Shown here piece after piece: positions 55,139 through 64,000 of a stretch of 64,000 nt of DNA. Numbering within the stretch: position 1 is the stretch's first letter; each line of letters opens with the position of its first letter. The position numbers and the translations under genes are program-made. Origin of the DNA: Aphanomyces cochlioides (lineage: Eukaryota; Oomycota; Saprolegniomycetes; Saprolegniales; Verrucalvaceae); NCBI GenBank assembly GCA_019828595.1, contig JAHQRK010000006.1, positions 3,162,001 through 3,226,000 on the forward strand. Direction: 5' to 3'. A model generated the notes under the pieces. That model searched no databases. It worked only from the letters and a program-made list of their open reading frames with translations, and had not been told where the DNA came from.

Positions 55139-55876
55139 ATGGCTATCCGTTGCCAATTTGAAAACTCGAATGAGATCGGCGTCTTCTCCAAGCTCACGAA
55201 CGCCTACGCCCTTGTCTGTGTTGGCGGCAGTGAAAACTTTTACTCGACCTTTGAAGCCGAATTGGCCGACCACATCCCAGTCATTCACTGCTCGATTGCC
55301 AGTGCACGTTTCATTGGCCGCGTCACGGTTGGCAACAAGCGCGGCTTGCTCTTGCCCAACTCGACGACAGATCAAGAAATGCAACACATTCGTAACTCCT
55401 TGCCAGATTCCGTTGTCGTCCAACGTGTTGAAGAACGGTTGAGTGCGCTTGGTAATGTTGTGGCATGCAACGATCACGTTGCGCTCGTCCACACCGATTT
55501 GGACCGCGAGACAGAAGAAATCATTGCTGACACATTGGGCGTCGAAGTCTTCCGCCAAACGATTGCGGGCAATGCTCTTGTGGGAAGTTATTCCGTCATG
55601 TCTAACCAAGGATGTCTTGTACATCCCCGTACCAGTGTCGATGACCAAGAAGAATTGAGTTCGTTGCTCCAAGTGCCAGTCGTGGCAGGAACAGTTAACC
55701 GAGGTAGCGATGTCCTTGGTGCCGGTATGGTCGTGAACGACTGGACGGCTTTCACGGGTCTTGACACAACTTCGACGGAAATCTCAGTCGTTGAAAGCAT
55801 CTTCAAGTTGCAAAACGCTCAACCCACAGCTATTGCGTCATCTATGCGTAGTGCTTTGATTGATTCCATGACTTAA
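55139..55876 (+). CDS. EIF6: Eukaryotic translation initiation factor 6 (eIF6/Tif6)
   Basis: An uninterrupted 245-aa frame, the usual eIF6 length. It starts [20 protein letters not shown] and contains [52 protein letters not shown] and [16 protein letters not shown], all eIF6 hallmarks of the five-fold pentein repeat. eIF6 binds the 60S subunit, keeps it from joining 40S early and is needed for 60S biogenesis in the nucleolus. No intron, unlike its neighbours. Its stop lies 23 bp from the stop of the convergent EML-like gene. Confidence 0.97.
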   Translation: MAIRCQFENSNEIGVFSKLTNAYALVCVGGSENFYSTFEAELADHIPVIHCSIASARFIGRVTVGNKRGLLLPNSTTDQEMQHIRNSLPDSVVVQRVEERLSALGNVVACNDHVALVHTDLDRETEEIIADTLGVEVFRQTIAGNALVGSYSVMSNQGCLVHPRTSVDDQEELSSLLQVPVVAGTVNRGSDVLGAGMVVNDWTAFTGLDTTSTEISVVESIFKLQNAQPTAIASSMRSALIDSMT

Positions 55877-55899
55877 AATGCTAAAAGAAACGTATTGAC

Positions 55900-58800
55900 T
55901 CATGCAAGGATCTTCCACTGGAACAATGATCGATCTGTCCCACCAATTGTGAAAAGCATCGTCTCATCGCAGTTGAATGCGACGCCGTGGACTGGCCCAC
56001 CGTGTCCATGCAATGTCTTGTAAATCATCTACAGGGATTTGTCATGCTGTAATAATCTGAGGAGTTTGTACATTCTTGGATAGACATGGGAAAGAATGGC
56101 AGTGGAGCAAGCCCGTGTCAGTACCACACACGAGAGCTTTCTTGACTGGGGCAACACCCATAGCATGTATGTAGTCATTGGAGTGAATCCCTTGAGACGC
56201 CCAGCTCAGAACACAAGTGTAGCTGGCCCATTCGACATCGCGCAGAAGGCTTGGACTGGAAATCCACGCTCCATCTAGTGTGTTCACTACAAATTATAAG
56301 GATTTTCTCCCGGCTTGCAGCCCTACGGTAGAGAATCTCGTATGCATCACTGTTGGCGCGAAGGTATCGACTGTCCTTGGAGAAATCGAGATGAGTAATG
56401 TGTCTACAACAATCCAATTTTAGAAAAATAGTTGTGACAAGTCGTACCCCGTTGCTTTGGTGCATTTTGACTTAAGTGTATAGTTTTCCAACATCGAATG
56501 CAAGTAGATGCAATTGTCGTGTGATCCAATTGCCAGCATCGTTCCGTCAGGGCTAAATTGAATTGCCGCCAGACTTCGTTTGGATTCGCGGCCTTCGTAG
56601 AGAATTTCCATTGTTGTCGCATCCAAAATACAGAACTAATGTTCAGGAATAAGTCACACACACGGAATTGACGCATTCCGTACTGCTCCCTCTTTGAGCT
56701 GCGTCGATTCAGAGACAGAGCCAAATCCAATAGCCAGAAGTTTGCCATCACTCGAGAATGTCACGCATTTGATTGGTGTATCTGCCATTACTTTGCCCAT
56801 CTACGAGTGATTTATGTGAGGAAGTGAAAAGTATTCAAGGTGTGAACAAACCAATTCGTGTGTTTGAGAATCCCATACACGCAACACACAGTCTTCACCG
56901 CCCGTGGCGACCACATTTGGTAATGTAGGATGCGTCGCAACGCCGTAGAGACCATATTCTGAATGGCTTTCCAAAATCAGGTTTGTATCACCACGTTCCT
57001 GACTCAATTCGTACACTTCGCCCCCTATGATAATGCTTGTAAAAATAACATTTCACCTCAATTGTTGCCTCTTGTTCCAATCAGAAATCTTCCTTCAGGG
57101 ACATCCCAAGAAATACTGCGAACGATTGGATTTGAGCATGCAGGCTTGGCTTGCACCATTTCAAAATCCCAAACAGGATTGAGACTACGACTCCACACTT
57201 TAACATGTCCATCTGCGCTGACTGTGACCACTCCTAAAGCTATTTAAGATGTTTAGTCCTTGGCGAGCACTTACCCAAAGCTGAGATTGCAAGACCGTTT
57301 ATTGTGCCAGCGTGGGCTGGAATACTCTTTACAACAGCAAGTGTATTGGTATCCCATAGGTACAAATGTCCCGTGCGAGTACCTTTGATCATTTAAAATT
57401 TGCTTGATAACACTCTTACCAGTCACTACATTCGATTTCTCAATTTCCCCACCACAAGTCAGCATTTGAATCTGACCATGGGGACCAAATGTGCCAAAGC
57501 TTGCGTGACAAAATGGAGGATCAATTCGCCAAAATGAAATATGATCCACACCACCCGTGATAACCTCAAAGAGGCCAGGAGAAAGTGTTGCAACAAACCG
57601 CACAGGCTGATGCGTCGTTCGAGTAGTCGCCAAAATCCGAGCATCATGCCACAATGCTGACGGTGAGGTATAAATGCACATCGAGTGGTACATATCTTTG
57701 CCAACACTCACAAGTTGAGTCTTGGATTCATTAAAAGCCAAGTACACAATGGCCTTGGAGTGAAATGTTGGCAAAACCTAGTTAGAGGCACGGTTGATAA
57801 CTTTCTCTTGACCGAAATTACTCTACCGTTATTGGTGAACAAGAGTTTGGATCCCATACGTGAATGCGAGGAACAGAGGCTGCCAGTGTGAAGACTTCTT
57901 CTCCCGTCGCCACGAGTAATCCGTCTTGAGTCACAGCCATTGAAATTATAGGAGCACCATGACCAGTGTAAAAACCTTGTGCGTGGAGTTTCCTGGATAA
58001 TTTTGTCAGCTTATAAATGTCGAAGGAAAATACCTGTCGTAGCTGATACCAAGGCGGCCAGCTGCGCTGACAACACGTTTTGACTTTGAATAACCAAGAG
58101 TGCCGCGAACATCTTGGAGACGTGCACCGTATGCGTACTCAAGCTCAAGGTCGAATGGAAACGATTGGGGCTCTTCAGGTTGAACCGAAGGTGGAATGAG
58201 GCTGCTCAAGTATGGTTTGGCTCCTATAAATTCTTCAAACTTTGTTGGTAGTATGCGAAGTTATACCTGCAAACGGCGCAGTGGGCATTGGTGTCGGAAC
58301 GAACCAGCCTTCAGTTTCCAAGTCGGCATCAGCTTCAACGAGCTTGGCTTGGTTCGCAACGTCTTTTTCAGAGGAAAATATTTGTGACACCTTCCACTGG
58401 ATAAGGCCGTGGTCGGAAAGTCCAACGCTGAGCAGGTGCGAGCCATTTTGCGAGAAAGCAACACATTGTACTGGACCAACATGGCCTGTGTACGCCCTAA
58501 ATGGTAGGCCACCACGCACGCAGGGGAAGCGGAAGAGTTTTATAGAGCCTTGTGAATCCCCAACGATCAAGCTGGTTGAATTTGAGGTACTAGCTGTAAG
58601 GGTGGTTTTTGTTGCGGCGGCTGGCCATGCTCCTTGATTGTACCTATTTTTATGTTAAAATTGTACTAAGCAAATGATAAACCAGTTGAATATCGTCTGG
58701 CATGTATGCCATGCTTGGTTTTTCAAAGCAGTTGCGCTAGCAACATGAGACCCCGTTGTTAAATCAGCAAAGAGCAGCTCATAACCCCCACAGTTGCTCT

Positions 58801-61800
58801 ACAACAATGTGAACAAAACGAAAATTAAATATTACAGAACTCGTAGGTATTGCGAATCGGAAGAAATGTCCAGATGGGTGATAAAGCTGTAGTATCATCA
58901 GATTACACACAGTGAGGTGACGTTACCTCTTGTGCTTGGTGAAAGTAGCTCGTTTGGTATATTCATTTGGGACATCATAAATATATATGGAGTTGTCCTG
59001 GGCTCCCACGACTAGTGAAACGCCGTCTGGTGAATACTTGATGACTGAAATAGGCTGCTTCGTATCTCGAGTCTCATGGAGCACCTCCAAACTCGAGACA
59101 CCTTCCACAAGCTTTTCTTCGTAAATAAGAAGGGTTCCATCCTTTTTGTGTCGATTTTTGCGTGGGTTTCCACCAAGGCCGACTGCTACATATGCACCTT
59201 CAGGTGAATAAGCAACTGCACGGGATGCAGTTTCAAGGGAAAACTTGAGAAGGCAGCGATGACGATATAGGTCCCATATTCGCAAGGTACCATCGTCTCC
59301 AACAGTCATGACTTTGTCCTTGGTAGGATGGACTGCAAGCCCTTGAACTTCGCCCTTGAAATGCATTTCGATACAGATTTGGACAGAGCCATCTGAAGAG
59401 CTAATTTCCCGAATCGCACTGTCTCGAGAACCGACAAGAATAGATTGATTTTGCCACACCAATGAACGAATAGGCATTTGGTCGCAGGAGTTCCACTCAG
59501 AGAGGCATTCGAGTTCAGCCGACCATAGCTTTGCAGAGTGTAATCGATACGATATAAAATTCACTTACCTTGATAAGACCGTCACGGCCGCCACTACACA
59601 GTGAAGATCCATTTACACAGAGTGCTGCAACGCTACGTGTGTGTGCAGGGACAATTGTTATTAATTCAATGCCTAAAGAAGGCATTTCAAGGTAAAAGAG
59701 TAACAATCCACTCACCTTTGAATTTGTACAGTTCCCCGCTCGTTGATCCAACGATTGCATCTTGCTGAAGAAAGACGACGGAGAGGAATGGCTGAAGATA
59801 GCCACGCTTGCCCATAATAGCATGCTTTCGAACCAAATTTCGTCCTTGAATTCCGTAGAACAGGACCGACTGTTTGCTTAACTAACGAAATTCTTTCGTC
59901 AGTATTACTTCAAGAAGAAAATACCGCGAGAAAGGTTGTATTTGAAGGATTGAATGCGAGGCCAAAAATCTTCTGATCCCCAGATTTGACATTTGATAGT
60001 ACGACTCCAAGTTCCCAATCATACAGGACAATGCTGTTGTCGCTATCGCTTCCAGCTGATGCAAGAACATTTCCAGCAGGATTGAATCTACACACATTAC
60101 TGTAAAATGACCAGATAGATATTTTCTTACGCAACTTCGACAACACCTCGTTTATGAATACCGCGAAGGGTCGACAAAACAACAAGATTCTACATGACTA
60201 TGAGGAAATCCTAGATGAATCAAAGTACATGAGGCTGCCAGATGTGAATCGATGGATATTTTCCACCTTCTCCTGTAGCCACAATATCCAGTGACGGATG
60301 CGTCGTAAGGCAGAGGACCTTCAAATCAAAAGTCATCAAAATAACTGTAATACTTCATACTTCGTCTTGGTGTTGTTTAAAATGTCTCTGGGACCACGCT
60401 TTGGTATCGAAAATCACAACCACTTTTGCTATCGGATAAACCATCTTCCCTGGTAAAATTTAGATTATGTACAAAAAGTCTAATACCTTGTTTGGTGTAC
60501 TTCAGATTGTTGCGACAGTCGTGACAGCGATAACCATAGATCCAGTCAATCTCGAGTTGTTCTGGAGATATGGTCGTATCCTACAAACAAATGAAGCCGC
60601 CAAGTAGAAAATTCCCAAACCGGTTCTGCGGCTGCAGTAGCTGGAGGAATACAACTGCCGACCCATGGTTTGACGGGCTCTTCGACGACAGCCGAATCTT
60701 GCTCACCTTGGTGAATCAATGCATCAATTGCATAATCCCCCACATTTGATGCTTCTTCGAAAGGATTTCTTTCCGAGAGAGGAGTGAGCTATATTTTATC
60801 TGAGCTGGACGATCTGGACCAAAATAATACCTCCACTTCGTCATCTGAAGTTGCATGATATTCAAACTCTGGTGTAGGCTCATTTGCTTCATTTTCTACT
60901 CTCCATTGAAGCATACATCTATCTTCTTCACCAGACGTCACAACAAACTGGTCGTCCATGCTAAACTCCACGTGAGAAATACGACCATAGTGACCACTGT
61001 ATTGATGGCACAAATTTGTCGCTGGAAGGCATGGGTACTTGTAGAGTCTGACATGGCCATACTGATCACCTGCGACAACAATTGTTGAAGCACGATTGCG
61101 ATTCAGCGCAACAACATCGTAGAAATTCTTCTTTATCGGCCAAGCACCTTGAACTACCCCCCCCCCGTTAGCAAAGAAAGGAAATACTTATCAGGTACCC
61201 GCCCAACCATAAACTGACGTGAAGGTTGCCCACTGTACATCTTTTAGGGCACCAAGGCGTGTGTTTTCAACGCTGGAGTTTGTATCATAGTAGATCAGCT
61301 CGCCTTTGGTCGTTGCAACTTGAAGCCATTCACCCGAAGAGCTTAGATCAAAGTGAGAAAAGCTTACGGCGGGATCTTTGCTGCGGCATTTGCCTTTGAA
61401 GAGAATTCTAAGCGAGCTGACTTTAATTCAAATACCTTTTGAAGCCCAATCGTCTGTATTGTACATGTAAACGACATTCTCTGAGCAGATTGCGAGGGTT
61501 GTCCCATCAGCACTAAACTTTATGTTCGAAATCATCTTCTTCGAATCCTTTCCTTGATACTTGATTGCCAAGTTAGGCTCGTTCAAAATTAGAAAAGCCC
61601 CATTTAGCTGTGGTTTCTCTGATTCATATTCTGATCCAAGCCTAATCGCTTATTAAGTTAATGGATATCACAAGTCACCAAACCCGACAGCAATCATTTT
61701 AGCATCAGGAGAGTATACACATGACCGGGCTGGGGCCTCCAAGTTGACACAGCACAAGCTACGATGATGGACGAGATCCCAAACTCGGATGGCTTGGTCA

Positions 61801-64000
61801 TCACCAACAGAACACATCTCATGTGCTGAAGGATGGGCTGCAAGTCCCCCACTACAAGACTTGAATTCCTCGACGAATTCAAGTAATGACGTACAGTTTT
61901 CGGGAACAGTGACCCACCACCAGAGGACCGTAGTGCAAATTGCAACCATCTGATGTACTTAGCTCATATATTTCAGCACCACCAGTCGCGACGAGGAGTT
62001 TGGTTGCATCTGGATTTGTGACTGCACTACGGATGCGACCAGCGTAACTTCCGACCGCTTGAAAATTGAAGTATGTCAAATAACTTTTAATCCAGGAAAT
62101 GCTTACCCATGATGTCAAACGATGCACCGGGCTCCATGCGTTTGCTCCACAGTCGAACTTTCCCGTCCTTTCCACCAGATACAACACCACCTGAGAAGAC
62201 GTGGAGAACGTTCACAGCAGCAGAGTGCGCAAATATAATCTAGCTCATGGAGGAAGGTTGGAATATGATGACCATGTTGTTGCACCTTAATTACGTTGCG
62301 ACCTTCCCACAACCAAATCTCTCCACGAACTGTGCCTGAGATAACAAGCTTTTCGGTAATCGATGCGACACTCACAAGAGTTTGCATTTTTGCTTTCTTG
62401 CCCAAGACTCCGGGTTTTGATTGGAATACAAGCCCGGGCGATGTTTCTGTACTTTCTTGGTACCAAAAATTGATATGACGTTGTCCACATGTGACGAAAA
62501 CGACTACAGATATCGTTTGAGCTCAATTTATTTTCTGCTACCTACATGGTGACACAGGGTGCAGAGCCAGGACATGGTAACGTGACGTGCGATCAGTATG
62601 GATTAATTGCGGCATACCGGTGAGGGATGCAGTTGGCCACTGGTAAATGGCAAGTGAATGAAAACAATCTTGCCCAATTGAAAGTAGGGTCCTAAGCGCG
62701 GTAATAAATGCTGGCATGCAAGGATATGCCTTATTACCGTTCATCTGACATCCACGCAAGAAGATTCACTCCGACCGAATGAAAATGTCGTAAAGTGCAC
62801 ACAAGTCGCAAGTTTGCTACTTCCCATACACATATACGTGGACGAGATCCGCGTTCGCCAGTCGCGACGATTGCCTTGCTTGGATGCACTGCTAGGCTCT
62901 GAACAAGATCAGTGTGATATTGACAATATCTGGAGCAAGTGAGACTGTGAAGTACAGGCTAAACTACCGCTGTTTGTGCTCGACATGATCATAAAGGACA
63001 ACAACGGATGCAGCAGGATATACGATCTCGTTTGTGGAGACATAATTAATACATTGTCTCACCGACGAATTCATGCCTTCAAGGTATTCATAGCATCCGA
63101 GAAATAGAACAGAGACAGTACCATAGATCCAATCCAATGTCAAGCTAGGGAGTGGAATGGGATTGTCAGGTATAGTCGTTGGTGCCGCATTGGCAACTAT
63201 AGTTGAATTAGACAAAACTGGGTGGAAAAAGTTGCCTGTATTTTGCCATGGTTGGGTGAGTGCTGGCTCATCTGTGGCTGCATACTGATGGACAAGATCA
63301 TTTGGCGTATCTGGATCAATATTCGCTGCTTGAATTCGGGAGTACTTTGGCGTGATAGTTTCTGTTTCAAGATCGCTGTCAGGTAGATCGTTATTATCCG
63401 AGAGATCAGGAGCAGCGTCGAAGAATGCCATCCATGTGTTTACTTCAGGTGTAGTTTCAACATACTTGATGTACTCGGGAAGTGTAATACATTTGTCAGG
63501 ATGTTTCCCTAGAATCTTAGTCAATTAAAACAGAAGTAATCATACCAGCTTTTTTGAATGCATACAATGCTATTTCTTCGAGGACAAGTTCGGTTGGACA
63601 AGTCTTCCCGATGGATAATTTGCACAAACCAGTCAATGTTGACTTCATGGCCAAAGTCAACTCATCGATCGTAATTTCTCCACTCTCATTAAAGTCGTAG
63701 CAATTGTACACGAAGGTTATTTTTTGCGCGATTGTCATTGCACTGAGAAGGGCAAGTGCACCCAGAAACTCAAGTGCGTCCACAAGACCATTCTAACTGT
63801 ATAAGAAACTGAACAAAGCGAAAATACTGACCTCATCGGTATCCATGGCGTCAAAGAGAAGACCAGTAATACGTTCCATCTCAGCCTTTGCTTTGATTTC
63901 AAACGTGTCTTGCAACGGCGCGCAAATGTCGATCATTTCCACTTTGTTGATTCCAAATCCTTCCGCCACGTCATTGAACGACTCCCAGCACTTGTTTATA
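55900..64000 (-). CDS. EF-hand, triple HELP/WD40 protein (EML5/6-like), 5' end outside window
   Basis: A many-exon minus-strand gene reading from beyond 64000 to TGA at 55900. The first exons seen encode EF-hand-like segments (LLFDAMDTDE; VYNCYDFNESGEITIDEL, a good Ca2+ loop). Three HELP-plus-WD40 modules follow: HELP 1 near 63160-62990 (EIVYPAASVVVLYDHVEH), HELP 2 near 60550-60440 (IYGYRCHDCRNNLKYTKQ), HELP 3 near 58190-58000 (LEYAYGARLQDVRGTLGY). WD blades between them include TVRGEIWLWEGRNVIKV and GDDGTLRIWDLYRHRCLL. The last blade ends FTIGGTDRSLFQWKILA. Three tandem modules are the architecture of EML5/EML6, which bind microtubules; the EF-hand head is not part of the animal forms I know. 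Introns are about 40-55 bp; I did not fix every exon end. Confidence 0.88.

Noticed and set aside
1..64000. CRISPR arrays, bacterial operons or riboswitches
   Set aside because: No regularly spaced repeat array was seen, and the spliced gene structure shows eukaryotic DNA.
1..64000. tRNA or rRNA genes
   Set aside because: I found no convincing A/B box pair or rRNA core by eye; a covariance-model search would be decisive and could still find one.

Overview
The window is eukaryotic nuclear DNA. Its genes are split by many very short GT-AG introns (about 37-55 bp), intergenic gaps are small, and the gene set is conserved: CPSF160, Iwr1, an IP3 receptor, Prp17, PP2A-B56, eIF6 and an EML protein. 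Compact genes, tiny introns, IP3R-type channels, Crypton recombinases and copia elements together suggest an oomycete-like stramenopile, perhaps a saprolegnialean such as Aphanomyces. That assignment is inference, not proof. All exon joins below were worked out by hand from reading frame and splice sites.

Layout. 0.4-1.8 kb (+): an Iwr1/SLC7A6OS-like protein with an ankyrin insert, its start codon lying at the edge of a MITE-like inverted repeat. 2.5-7.3 kb (+): CPSF1 in seven exons. 8.2-17.9 kb (+): a 26-exon gene joining about 12 ankyrin repeats in frame to a complete IP3 receptor/Ca2+ release channel; this is the most striking locus. 18-25 kb: gene-poor, with a pogo remnant, a divergent pair of small secreted glycine-rich proteins (one apparently frameshifted), and a 727-bp terminal-inverted-repeat (TIR) element.

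25.1-35.4 kb: a reverse-oriented Ty1/copia retrotransposon with matching short LTRs and a 5-bp target duplication. Its reverse transcriptase is split by a 4.67-kb insertion flanked by a 9-bp duplication. That insertion itself contains an intact-looking Tc1/mariner element, a second Tc1 transposase, an Ulp1-like protease fragment, hairpin tandem repeats and a 28-bp palindrome. 35.7-37.6 kb: nested MITEs and a dead 1.3-kb Tc1 element.

38.1-46.1 kb: housekeeping genes again. These are Prp17/CDC40 (-), a C2H2 zinc-finger protein (-), a 90-aa membrane protein (+), a CPR-like diflavin reductase (-) and a PP2A B56 subunit (-), several separated by only 4-44 bp. 47.3-52.2 kb (+): two adjacent Crypton-type tyrosine recombinase genes. 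53.6-54.5 kb: a 902-bp foldback hAT-like element with an 8-bp target duplication. 55.1-55.9 kb (+): eIF6. 55.9 kb to the right edge (-): a very large EF-hand/triple-HELP/WD40 protein of the EML5/6 type, cut off by the window end.

The conserved genes belong to unrelated pathways (mRNA 3'-end processing, splicing, Pol II import, Ca2+ signalling, ribosome biogenesis, cytoskeleton), so no operon-like logic is implied. The unusual content is architectural: ankyrin modules fused to an IP3 receptor and to Iwr1, paired Cryptons, and a stack of transposons that can be peeled back layer by layer.
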